The position numbers were made by a program, and so were the translations under genes. From Dipteris shenzhenensis (Eukaryota > Polypodiophyta > Polypodiopsida > Gleicheniales), in NCBI GenBank assembly GCA_047967505.1, contig CM106541.1: a DNA stretch of 64,000 nucleotides. One strand, 5' to 3'. The notes beneath the pieces were generated by a model. That model searched no databases. It worked only from the letters and a program-made list of their open reading frames with translations, and was not told the DNA's origin. This document shows positions 42,743-52,599 of this stretch, piece after piece. Positions within the stretch are counted from its first letter, which is position 1, and each line of letters opens with the position of its first letter.

Positions 42743-43840
42743 GCCTCTAGGGCCTCCAAATGTGTCTATAGCCCTACTGCTGAAGATGATCTAAGGGACT
42801 ATGTCATTAGCGGTCATTAGCGTATAGCAATATATGTATCATGAGGTTGGCCAGTAACAATCCCTCGCCTCCTAGGCGGTCTATGAAGGATGTGATCTCA
42901 TCGCTGTAAAGTCCGAAGAGAGTCGGTGAGAGGGGGCAACCCTGCTTCACCCCGATCGTGCTCTCGATGCAATCCGATAGACCACCTAGGACACGAACTC
43001 TGCCTGTGACTAACTCATATAGGCTCATCACACCCCATATCAGCATCTCCTGTAGTCTCCTGATCATGTGGGATCGTGGGACTGTGTCAAAGGCCTTGCG
43101 AAAATCTACGAAGCATGTGTAGACTTTTTGGTGTTCGGACCTCGCCTCCTCAATGATAGCCCTTAGATTGAAGATGTGATCTAGTGTAGAGTGTTGTCTC
43201 TTGAATCCTGCTAGCCCGATATCCCCGTGACTCTATATGTCTGTTGATCTTCCTCTCTAGTACCCATCCATATATCTTGGTTAGTGTGTGGCCAATCATG
43301 AGGGTGCAATAGCTCCCAATGTCCATGGGGTCTCTTGCTTTGTGTATTGGTACAATAGTGGTGGTGCTCCAAGCCGGTGGGAAGCCGTGGCATACATCAT
43401 GGTTGATTATCTGTGCTAGAACCGGGGCTAAGACCTCTTGCCCATGTGCGAAATGCTCAATAGGTAGGCCCTCGTGATCCTATGCTTTCCGGTTGTGTAG
43501 CCGGCAAAGTGTAGCTGATACATTCTGTGTGATGAACAAGTGACAGGTAGTGGGCCTAGGTATAGTGGACATGTCTAATGATGCTGCATCGGGGACATCA
43601 TATAACGAGCATGCATAAGTGTGCCACACTCCCAGTTCACTAATGGGATGGGTGGCTTCCCCTCCGAAAGAAGCCCCCATGCAGTGCTCGCATCCCCTCC
43701 TTAAAATGATCTAATGATCTCATCCATCCTTGTGTGGATCCCCCCTTCACCATTTGAGCAGTAGGTCTTCCCCCATTGAGGGGTTTGTTTCCGCCACTAG
43801 ATTGGATGAGGTGTTCCATGCTACTTCCTAACACCCATGA
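42743..43840 (-). mobile_element. LINE-A-related RT fragment
   Basis: Antisense RT pieces in order: WHTYACSLYDVPDAASLDMS (43680-43480), a middle region with PPAWSTTTIVPIHKARDPMD-type order (43393-43211), and ELVTGRVRVLGGLSDCIEST then GVKQGCPLSPTLFGLY (43067-42807). The catalytic box reads YAND. The protein is clearly divergent from the intact LINE-A at 26454-29156, so this is an older subfamily. Several stops and shifts. Confidence 0.8.
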
Positions 43841-44887
43841 GGATTATTAGTATGAACATTTCTTTGCTTCTCATGGCCCCAAGCATAGTAGGGAGAGTAT
43901 TTCACAACTCGTTGACTCAGAAGGGGTTTTGTGTATAGATCTTGATGCGGTCATGTGTACAGCTACAGATTTTTATGCCTCCCTTCTCACGGCGGATCCT
44001 AGTACATAGGCTACTGATGATGCTAGATATGCTATATGGCAGTGTATATGGAGGCCTATCACTCTTTGGGAACTTTTTACAAAATTCTGAATAAATCTAT
44101 CAGTTTGCATTTGCATCCCTTTCTTCCAGATCTTATTCATGATAGGCAGACCGGTTTGGTGAATGGCAGAAGCATGTTTTATAAATTTTCTCATTTTGGG
44201 AGGCTTCCGAGTAGGCTATGCAAAGTGGCTAGATGCTTGTCATTATACTCTGAGACTTTGAGAAAGCCTACAATAGGGTGGATTGAGATTTTCTTGAAGG
44301 CACCCTTCACCATTTTGGAGTTACATAAGTGCTTGGATTAGAGGGGTTTCCTCTTTATACAGATCAGCCCATAGCAAGGTACTTATTGGAGTCAGGGGAG
44401 AGAGGTTTCAGATTTCTAGATGGGTCCAATAGGGATGCCCTCTAGCCCCTTATATCATTCTGTTTGTGGCTGAAGCTATGAGCATCTTTCTTAGATCTCA
44501 AGTTGGCATTCTTGGGCTGAGACTTCCCATCAAATGGGAAGAAGAGCTTCTAGACAGTGAATTGGCTAATGATACAGCTGTTTTTTGGATGCTACTCCAC
44601 AAATGCTCGCTTCTTTTAGGACAGCCTTGGATTTATTATTTACGATAGCAAGTGCACACATTAATTGGAATAAATCCAATGGTTTTGGGTTCTATGATGA
44701 GGACACTTCGGATTGGGGGAGGTTCACTTGGGTCTAAAGGGGTGTTCTCATCAGGCATTTGGAGCACCAGGTCGGCTTGGGTATCTCTCCTTTGCAGCAA
44801 TTTGCTCCCGTGTTGGAGAGCATTAGGAGACTCCTTTTCTGGAGTTCAGCCAAACTTGACTTAGCATCTAGGGTGGTGGTTGTCAAT

Positions 44888-45185
44888 CAGGTCCTTCTTG
44901 CCACAGCTTGGTTTGTTTGATCTTGTTAGATCTGTGCTAGGGATTGTATCTCTCAGCTCAAGAGGCCTATAAGGAACTTTCTTTGGAGCGGACTTGATGG
45001 CATGACAGATACTATAGCCAGGGTGGCTTGAGATATCAGGTCCTTCTTGCCACAGCTTGGTTTGTTTGATCTTGTTAGATCTGTGCTAGGGATTGTATCT
45101 CTCAGCTCAAGAGGCCTATAAGGAACTTTCTTTGGAGCGGACTTGATGGCATGACAGATACTATAGCCAGGGTGGCTTGAGATAT
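44888..45185 (+). repeat. 149-bp tandem duplication in LINE-C3
   Basis: Units 44888-45036 and 45037-45185 start CAGGTCCTTCTTGCCACAGC and are almost identical, so the duplication is recent relative to the element. The length is not a multiple of three, so it shifts the frame. Confidence 0.93.
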
Positions 45186-45356
45186 AACTATACTCCCCAC
45201 TCAGAAAGGGGGTCTTAACATTATTGATCCGGACTTGTAGTGCAGAGCCTTACTCTGCAAGGTGGTGGCTTGAGATACAACTATTCTCCCCACTCGGAAA
45301 GGGGGTCTTAACATTATTGATCCGGACTTGCAGTGCAGAGCCTTACTCTGCAAGGT
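45171..45356 (+). repeat. 93-bp tandem duplication in LINE-C3
   Basis: Units 45171-45263 and 45264-45356 begin GGTGGCTTGAGATA. The first has CTTGTAGTGC where the second has CTTGCAGTGC (stop versus Gln), plus two other changes. 31 codons long. Confidence 0.93.
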
Positions 45357-45746
45357 GGTGATGAGGGGACTTTTTCCAGTGGAAGGACTTCTTCATTCAA
45401 TGCATCCAATTGTGTACGCCCTCATCAGGAGGAGATTGGCGAGGCAACACCAGATAGATCTTTACCTCAACCCATCTCAAGTCTCCTTCTTCCCCTCTTA
45501 TGGCTGCTAACCTGAAAGCTTGAACCAGCTTCAGGAGTACTCTTCGGAGAGTTCCCCTTTCTTAGGGATTGATAGACAGTTTGTCATGTGGAATGATAGC
45601 ATACTTTATTAGCATGGCAAACCACTTGGCACTTCTCACTATATGCACTGGTCTAGGTGGGAGAGGGACCCTGCCTCTTCTACGGGTTCTTGGAAAGCAT
45701 TCAAAATCAAAAAGATGCCAAAAGATAGCAGAGCTGACTTGGTGAG

Positions 45747-46960
45747 TCACCTCAGTGGGAGTGCAAGGAGGATTGAGCAGATTGATGCAGCCATACCAGT
45801 GGAGTGATTGGATACATATGATATGCCTATTACTTGCTCTATATGGATGGGGCTTTTTGAGAGTGGGCATTCCTTGCAGGTTATTGCCCTTCGACATGCA
45901 AGTGAGGATGCCCTTGTCTTTGATGTCCACTCAGCAGGTAGGCTGTCTAGATCCACAAATGACATTTTACTGGAGTCTCCTTTTCAGCCTGTTGAGGATC
46001 TTAGGTATTGTGGAGCATGGTTCTAACTCAAAGTGGTACCTTGATCTTGATCCGCTTCTTCTTGCCCTAGGTTCATGGAGATTGTGGCTTTATGGAGATG
46101 TCCCCATAAAGTTTTTACATTTGGACCCTGGGGAGTGGGAGTGGATTTATGAGGAGCACCGAGAGAAGAGCCTCCCCTTCTTTCGTTACACTGTCAATAA
46201 TGTCAAGAGATTCCAACTCAGCTGTAGATGTTGGAGGCCTTCTAGATCCTCATTGGGAGAGTTTTCAGATTTCTCCGGGCGGACTTGCAGAGGGTTTGTT
46301 GGAAGACTTTGGAAATCCCTGAAGAATAGAAAAATCACTCTTTTCTTTTGGCTTTCTATTCATGGAGGGATTGTAGTGAACCTTTGGACATCCAGATTTT
46401 GGACATATGCTACTTGTCCTCGATGCATGTCAGCAGTGGAGTCCATCCAACACTACTTAGGGGATTGCAAACAGGTGAGGTTTGTTTGGAGGGGGGTTGC
46501 CAGGATTTTCAGCACTTTTGTACCCTCTCCATTTTCATGACTTGGGGCTCAGTTACTTGGCTTACTCTTACGGTGCCTCAAGCATTCTACGAGAAGCATG
46601 ACTCTTCAAGGATTTCTCAATCCGACAACACATAGTCAAGTCATGCAGCATGCTCTCAATATATTGTTCCTATCTCACCTTTCAGAGCTGTGCATGCTTC
46701 TATGAATTCATCTTGGGAGATACTGGCTAGCATTTCAACGTGGCACATTTGGAGATCTAGATGCATGGAGACTATGGATGGATCTCAGGTTCACCTTGCT
46801 CACAGTTGGCCAGTATTTGGACGGGTACTATTCATATTCTAATGGCCATTTAGGATACCATGCATGGTTCATCTTGCGCAGCCACTGCCATGAGGACTAT
46901 CTTCCTTAGAGAATGGAGGGGTTCTCCCTTCTTCTCAAAACTTTCTGCAGGGATGAGGTG
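45747..46960 (+). pseudogene. LINE-C3 ORF2 C-terminal region with zinc finger
   Basis: The longest frame (45755-46540, 261 codons) runs through LLALGSWRLWLYGDVPIKFL, EKSLPFFRYTVNNVKRFQLS, LWKSLKNRKITLFFWLSIHG and the finger ATCPRCMSAVESIQHYLGDC (46408-46467; C-x2-C...H-x4-C). It then shifts to FMTWGSVTWLTLTVPQAFYE and EILASISTWHIW. It is the best preserved LINE-C C-terminus here. Confidence 0.82.
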
Positions 46961-47108
46961 GCATTTTCAGCCTCCGCCACTATGGCTTTTTCTAGCTATT
47001 TTTTAGGAGCCTTTTTCTCTCATGCTTCGCATGATGTATTTCTTCTTTTGAGCTTATGCTTGCGGGTTTCTTTCATACTTAATAGAAGTCTTTTTATTGA
47101 AAAAAAAA

Positions 47109-47650
47109 GATGAATATATTTATGCCCAACCATTATCATGGGGTGCAAGTAATATCCATGAAAGGGCTTATGGAGAAAGTGTTCTTACAGGACACATGGC
47201 ACCTATGTGGCATCCCAATTGTAGACAATGGTTTCAAGGGGTGTTTGACAGAGTTCTGAAGGTGGTCTCATTGGAGGAGAGGGTCTGATTGGCAACACAA
47301 GATAACTTCACAAAAGCACCATGGTGGGTAATAATTAGGATATAATACATGTGCTCTTGAAAGAATGTAAAACATCTATAGGTAAGATGAAACCTTTTAT
47401 TATGCCAAGATGATGATGCTGATAAGTAGATCGACCCAAACTGATGACTAAGCCTAATAAAGGGAAAATCGCTTGTGGGTAGGAGGGACATCTCAATAGC
47501 TTGCATATATCTCAAGGTGCATCTATATTTGATACAAGAGTCTATGTATGCTGTGTTTAGTAAGCAGTACTTTCTCATACTTTCAAATGCCTTTCAGTCG
47601 TTTTTTTAAGGGAAAATTTGAGCCTTTTTGTATGAAACAACGATTGTTAC
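47109..47650. other. Low-copy sequence with one open frame
   Basis: The minus-strand frame 47578-47234 (114 codons) reads KYCLLNTAYIDSCIKYRCTL and HQFGSIYLSASSSWHNKRFH. It is not low-complexity but also not recognised. No promoter or splice evidence supports it. Confidence 0.3.
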
Positions 47651-48298
47651 TTTGGTGAAAATAAGCTAAGGAATGGTGAAAGGACTGCATGTCTTCCTCG
47701 ATTCCTTTTGTGAACATATGTGTTTGGATGGAAATAGCCTCATAGGTTTTCCTGCTCCCAAGGCTTTGGAGGCATACCTAGACACCATGGTTCCCAAACA
47801 GTGTTGGGGACACCACGCTGGTGACATGACACTAAGACTGACAAATCTGGAGGTGTTGGGAATATATTATTGACATTCCCAGATATCACATTGCACAAAT
47901 TGAAAACGAGCTGAATATCTTTTTGCTAAAGTTTAGCCCCTTTGTTGTGCAGCTTATCCCTCATGGTGTATGGTGTAATTTTTTTGTCTTGTATGAGCAT
48001 GATGTATGTATACATTGTTCTAATGTATTATGCTGATGTGGTGTTCTTTTTTCCTCTTCTCATATTTGTTAAGTACATATGTGTTCATCAAGCTATTTTC
48101 TGTTTCCGTCCTTGTTCACTTGTAGATTTTTGAGGCCAAATTGAACCACTTCATCTATATTGCTCTAAAATTTTCAACTACTTTCGAGAAATATATTATT
48201 GCAACTTGTATGGATTGTTTGAAACTGGGTAATATTTAAAACTAGTGTTTGTAAGACTTTCTGTCTCATGTCTATGTCATCTAGTTGACTTGTACAGA
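47651..48298. other. Low-copy AT-rich sequence, no gene called
   Basis: A plus-strand frame of 66 codons (47673-47873) has no recognisable content. It ends with the pyrimidine-rich stretch and TTGTACAG before the exon candidate at 48299. Confidence 0.35.
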
Positions 48299-48512
48299 TC
48301 TTGGGATTGCTATTCAATCAGAATCTCAGCAATGCATTTGCAGAGTTTTGTGTTTGTGTCATCAGAAAACTCGGTATATTCATGGGATTATCGAAGCTCT
48401 TTACATAATTCCTCGGCAGAGGCAGCTCCATCAACAAGACCAGCTATTACAATGGCTCATGAAGAGCACACTTTCCATATTGATCACCATCTCCGCCTTG
48501 CTGCTTCTCAGG
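48299..48512 (+). other. Second candidate host exon (weak)
   Basis: The segment lies between GACTTGTACAG and CTTCTCAG/GTAATTCT, so acceptor and donor are plausible. Two frames are open across it. One reads SFVFVSSENSVYSWDYRSSL then ITMAHEEHTFHIDHHLRLAA, which looks protein-like. The frame continuing phase 0 from the exon at 35905 hits a TAA, so the two cannot be consecutive exons without another in between. No family recognised. Confidence 0.35.
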
Positions 48513-49100
48513 TAATTCTAGATACACATGATTCCAAGTAACAATATGGTGTTCTGTCTTTATTCTCTGGATTTTGAAAAAAAGAGAAAAGGCATTGAAG
48601 GAGAGAATCTGTTTGAGTAACCTGATGAGAACAGGAGGGAGTGTATGTGCAGCACCATCTCTATCTGAACACGTTGAATAGAAGACCTCTATGAATTCTA
48701 GGAGATGAGGTCTAAAGATCTCAAATGAGAGAGAAGGGAAAACAGAGTCGACAATCTCAAAGATAAGCCATTCCTTTTCTCATAGCAGGCTTGTGTAAGT
48801 AGGACACCGTCTGCTAAGGATACTAGCAATCTGACATCCAAGACCAAAAAAGTTTATCAGGGTGGTTGGTGGGCTGCCAGCAGTCGAATAGTGTTGCATG
48901 CGGCAAACAAGACTGGCCAAAGTGAGATGATCGTCGAATTACAACCTTCCAGAGAATCGAAAAAAGATGACAAAAAATACAGCCCATAATGATACTTCAA
49001 AGCCCACATGCCACCCAAACATAGAAAATCAGAAACATGTACTTACCCATGCTTGCTTGCAATAGAGCATCATACCAATCAGGAAACTACATTGTAACTC
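48513..49100. other. Decayed sequence, nothing firmly assigned
   Basis: The first part begins as an intron-like GTAATTCT. From about 48600 the minus strand gives scattered protein-like phrases (LWPVLFAACNTIRLLAAHQP) that could be LINE linker sequence, but too broken to assign. Confidence 0.35.
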
Positions 49101-49490
49101 TTTTTTTTGTCTTACAACCAACATAGAGACCTAGAGGCATAATTATATTGAATAAGCAATGGTCACACAAGAAATAAGATCAACGTGATCCGAATATTGA
49201 TTACATAACCTTCCGCTTGTTGGCAACCATCTTGATGTTCACAATGCCATTGGACTTGTGGCAATTAATCTGTGCCTTGCCGTGCAAGGCAAAATAAATC
49301 CATAGCTGTCCTGAAAGCTATAAGGGTCTGAGGAGAGGTATCCATGTAAACTGGTGTGTCATCTGTAAATTCACTGTCTAAAAGCTACTCATCCCTCTTG
49401 AGGGGGAGTCTCAAATCAAGAATGTTGGCCTCATTGTTTTATCAAGTTCTTGCACCCCTCCATAGGATAAGATAAATGAGACCCCCAATA
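49101..49490 (-). mobile_element. LINE RT fragment, minus strand
   Basis: A T-run at 49102-49109 starts it. Antisense coding at 49230-49470 gives LDSEFTDDTPVYMDTSPQTL then AFRTAMDLFC, which parallels LLDSEFAEDTAIFFDAKPQT of LINE-C1. The catalytic box here reads FTDD. Only about 400 bp remain. Confidence 0.7.
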
Positions 49491-49559
49491 AGTGGAGCAG
49501 ACATAACTCAAGAGTTCCATATGCCATTGAGACTCTATAACTAGAGTTGATGTGATTTA

Positions 49560-49694
49560 TCACCATTGACACTCATTACATAGACTCTGATGTGTACTTA
49601 TCATATAGTGAGATCTTTTGCTGATGTACTTTGGCACATCCTGTTTTTGGGGTATTCACTCTGTAATATAATGTCTCAAAAGTTTTCACGAAAA
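49560..49694 (+). mobile_element. Short retroposon 3' end with poly(A)
   Basis: AT-rich sequence ending GTTTTCACG followed by A10 (49684-49694). It looks like a LINE 3' UTR or SINE remnant; the family is unknown. Confidence 0.4.
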
Positions 49695-49699
49695 AAAAA

Positions 49700-49913
49700 A
49701 GACAAAGATATATCACCAATGACCTCCCAAAAAGCCATGAAGGAAGAATATGTTAAACCATTTGAACCTGGGCATTTACCCTTGTGAAGAACAACAAAGC
49801 AGCCTTGAATTCGGACCCAACTAAAAGACCAAACAAATCAAGGGCTACATAAGATGCCGAACATTCGCTTTGGACTTCTAGAGAAAAAAGAAGGAATCAT
49901 CGGCATAGGCCTG
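49700..49913 (-). mobile_element. LINE-D/E RT scrap with YADD box
   Basis: Antisense of 49830-49913 reads HQAYADDSFFF, the catalytic box and following residues as in LINE-E at 59550 (AYANDSYF). No more of the element is present; it abuts the copia-3 LTR. Confidence 0.6.
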
Positions 49914-50238
49914 ATGAAGGCACATGGTGGAGAAGGAGAGAGAGAGAATTGGCTAGGGAGATAAAGATACTCTAATGAAATTGAAATGGAATGACTAAGC
50001 AATGAACAAATGAAAGTACTCACATGTAGAACAAAGAGCTTGTAGCTTGATACTTTATTGATTTGGCACTATACAAGTACAGCTCTTATATAGAGCACAC
50101 ACACACGTATGAACACCAATGTATATGGGATAACTCCCAATGTGACACATGGCATCCATAGTACACACTAGACTAGAACTCACACTAGAACACACTAGAA
50201 CACACCAAACTGACTCAACTTGGCTTCATATTCTAACA
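49914..50238 (-). repeat. 3' LTR of copia-3 (325 bp)
   Basis: On the minus strand it starts TGTTAGAATATGAAG and ends CACCATGTGCCTTCA. An (AC)n stretch at about 50097-50106 (GAGCACACACACACG) is the site at which LINEs later entered the other LTR. Confidence 0.85.
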
Positions 50239-50654
50239 CCTGCCCATGAAGGCAAGGTGAGAGACTATTGGAATGAAACCAAGGATAGGACATGAAAGTG
50301 AGAGGACTACTAAACTGTGCAATGTGTGAACTAGACATGGCTCCCATGCCAACTTAGAGGCTGAAGTCTGAGCATAGTTCAGAGGTCGGAGTGAGCACTC
50401 ACATGGCTTAACGTCCCAAACATGACTAAGAGACTCATGTCTCAACATGGGTGCATGAACAACTCAAAGGTCTAGAAGACCAATGCACCAACATCCTGGA
50501 ACTCATATGCCATGCCTGATAACTAGAACATGAAGCCACACACCATAAATATAAAAGAAATACATCTTTTTAGCAGGACTATCCAAGTTAGAGAACCTTT
50601 ATTGACTCTTCAAACATTTATTTTAGAGGGACTACTCAAGGTAGAGAACCTTTA

Positions 50655-51849
50655 TTACATAAGAGAAATCAGAATACACATATGGGTTGTCATCCTCAAC
50701 GAGGGTGACATGGGCAGTGAGTGCATGGTTGAGATCTGGAATCTCCTCTGGTGTATCAGCAATAACAAGATTAGCATGGTGTCACTCTTGTTCTTTCTCC
50801 TTCTTCTTGAAGCAGTATGCTTCAATACCCTTGCATTTGCAATACTTGCATATGATATTCTTATTGGCTTGCCATTTGCTTGTAGAAATAAGAGCTTCTT
50901 TAGTGCCGAATGTAGGAGTAGATTCCTTTTCCTTGTTCCGGCGGTCTTTCTCAATAAGAAGAGAAACCAAATCCTCAAATGTGGTAGTTGCAAGTCGTAG
51001 AACCTCAATGGTTTGCTCAAAGCGAGAAATACCTTGCATACTTTTTAGGACAGCCATTTTGTCCTCATCATCTGGAGGGCACTTCAAACTTGACAACTGT
51101 TGAACAAGAGAGTGAAAGTTGGAGAGATGATCACCTAGCTCTTCATTTTCTTGCATTTTCAGCTCATAAAACTATAATTTCAGAAAAACTTTGGAGTTAG
51201 TAACCTTGTTAACAAATAGGCTCTCCAATCAGTGCCAGATCTCCTTGGCTTTGGATTTGAAGTCGACGTGATGAATGAGAGAATCTGCCAAGCATAGCCC
51301 AATGAGAGCAATAGCTTTGTCATTCTGCTGCTTCCAAAGTTTGAGTTGTTGATCATCCGTTGGAATGGCATTAGTTGCAATGACATCCCATATTCCTTCA
51401 TGAGAAGCAACTGTAGCTTCGTCTACCAAGTAGGAAAGCCTTGGCCCTTGAACTTCTCCACGAGCAAAGAGGTGGAGGGAAGAGACGTCATCATGAGAGA
51501 GATGGAGCAGCAAAAAGTGAGGATAGTTCAGCTCATTTGGAGGAGGCAGAGAGCGGCAATGGCACGCATCCCAAAGGCAATGAGCAGCAATGGCGGGTGC
51601 ATGGGCAGGAGTGGCGCAGCGAGCGAGGGCAGCAGTCCCGAGAGCAATATAGAGGCCTGGTGGGCAGATAGTACGGGTTGGAACAGTCCATACGGACTGT
51701 GTACGGACTGATTTGCAGCTGATGGCGAGGCTAAGGAAGCAGCTCTTGGCGAAGCATTTGGAGCTGAAGGGATAGTTGATGGCGAGGCTTAACAGAACGG
51801 CTAATATAGCTCCAACATCTCCCAAAGGTGAGGCTAAGGGAAGGGACAC
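50655..51849 (-). pseudogene. gag: copia-3 gag
   Basis: Sense order: Ala/His-rich N-terminus (51849 on), VASHEGIWDVIATNAIPTDD, LKLWKQQNDKAIALIGLCLA and DSLIHHVDFKSKAKEIWH (UBN2-type gag core). Then ENEELGDHLSNFHSLVQQLS, MQGISRFEQTIEVLRLATTT and a knuckle CKYCKCKGIEAYC that has lost its His and a residue relative to copia-2. A frame change occurs near 51170-51230. The N-terminal frame includes a GTACGG patch (51668-51705). Confidence 0.82.
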
Positions 51850-51934
51850 TCTACCTTGGAGGAGAGGGGAGCTTCCATTTGCGGGCTTGTCTCATCCTCT
51901 AGGTAGAGCAAGAAGAAGTGGAAGTGGAAAGGAG

Positions 51935-51946
51935 GCTTTGATACCA
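51935..51946 (-). promoter_or_regulatory. Primer binding site of copia-3
   Basis: The minus strand reads TGGTATCAAAGC two bases after the 5' LTR end, one base different from the initiator-Met type site of the first copia element. Confidence 0.85.
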
Positions 51947-51948
51947 CA

Positions 51949-52580
51949 TGACGGCACATGGTGGAGAAGGAGAGAGAGAAGAAGAAGAAGAAGAATGTAT
52001 TACCGTCCTCTGGGGGCCGAGAAACCGACCCATGGGACCCATGAAAATTACAATACAAGTGTCTCCCTTCTTTTATGGAAGGGGTAGGAAAACAACTATT
52101 CTGAAATACATTGAGTAATACAACATTCCCGATATTGAAGAATCTTGGCAATAAAATTGCCCAGAGTGGCTATATGGGTATGTGAAAGCAAGCTTGCGAG
52201 GGTGTCGTGTTCCTTTGTAATGTTGTTAAAGTCCCTCCTTATGCATGCATATCGTGGGCATGTAAGGAGGACATGTGCCTCTGTCTCTACTTGTTCTTGG
52301 TCACATAACTTGCAAAATCTTTGTTCCCTTGAGACATCTCCCCAAGCACCTTTCTCTACCTCCAAAGTGTGTGATCGGGTGCGGATGAGTGCAATACTTC
52401 TTCTAGGGAGAGAATAGGCTAGGGAGAGAGATAATGATACTCAAACAAAGACATAATGAAATGGAAATGAAATGACTAAGCAATGAACAAATGAAAGTAC
52501 TCACATGTAGACCAAAGAGCTTGTAGCTTGATACTTTATTGATTTGACACTAGACAAGTATAGCTCTTACATAGAGCACA
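51949..52580 (-). repeat. 5' LTR of copia-3, split and truncated
   Basis: LTR sequence at 51949-51971 and 52406-52580 surrounds a LINE-A scrap. The LTR breaks off at GAGCACAC (52573-52580), inside the (AC)n stretch, where a LINE poly(T) begins. The remaining third of the LTR is not found in the window. Confidence 0.8.
51972..52405 (-). mobile_element. LINE-A-related 3' end inserted in the copia-3 LTR
   Basis: The tail is (TTC)n on the minus strand (complement of 51976-51994), preceded by GAGGACGGTAATACATT and a stem GGTC/GGCC with one G-U pair (complement of 52015-52030). ORF2 C-terminal coding follows: RFCKLCDQEQVETEAHVLLT with the C-x2-C...H-x4-C finger. GAGAGAA at both ends is a likely target duplication. 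Confidence 0.78.
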
Positions 52581-52599
52581 CTTTTTTTTTTTTAAGTGA

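Larger units (their letters stand above)
43845..45600 (+). pseudogene. LINE-C3 ORF2: reverse transcriptase region
   Basis: Readable motifs: WRPITL-like start at 44050, LHPFLPDLIHDRQTGLVNGR (44115), ETLRKPTIGWIEIFL (decayed DFEKAYDRVDWGFL), PLYIILFVAEAMSIFLRSQV (44450) and LLDSELANDTAVFW, where the catalytic box has become LAND. The frame changes many times. A deletion near 44040 removes RT start sequence. Confidence 0.78.
43845..47108 (+). mobile_element. LINE-C3, 5'-truncated
   Basis: It starts in the pre-RT region (HFFASHGPKHSRESISQLVD style reading at 43855-43925), carries RT, connection, zinc finger and 3' UTR, and ends TTAATAGAAGTCTTTTTATT plus poly(A) at 47099-47107. It contains two sets of tandem duplications (44888-45185 and 45171-45356). 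Confidence 0.85.
49914..52580 (-). mobile_element. copia-3: gag-only copia element
   Basis: 3' LTR (49914-50238), noncoding stretch (50239-50650), gag (50655-51849), leader, primer site and 5' LTR (51949-52580, interrupted by a LINE-A piece and cut by LINEs at 52581). There is no protease, integrase, RT or RNase H between gag and the polypurine tract, and copia-2 has the same arrangement. This fits a nonautonomous family of the TR-GAG type that keeps gag only. Confidence 0.8.

Noticed and set aside
47673-47873. 66-codon frame as a host exon
   Set aside because: No convincing splice sites on both sides and no family.
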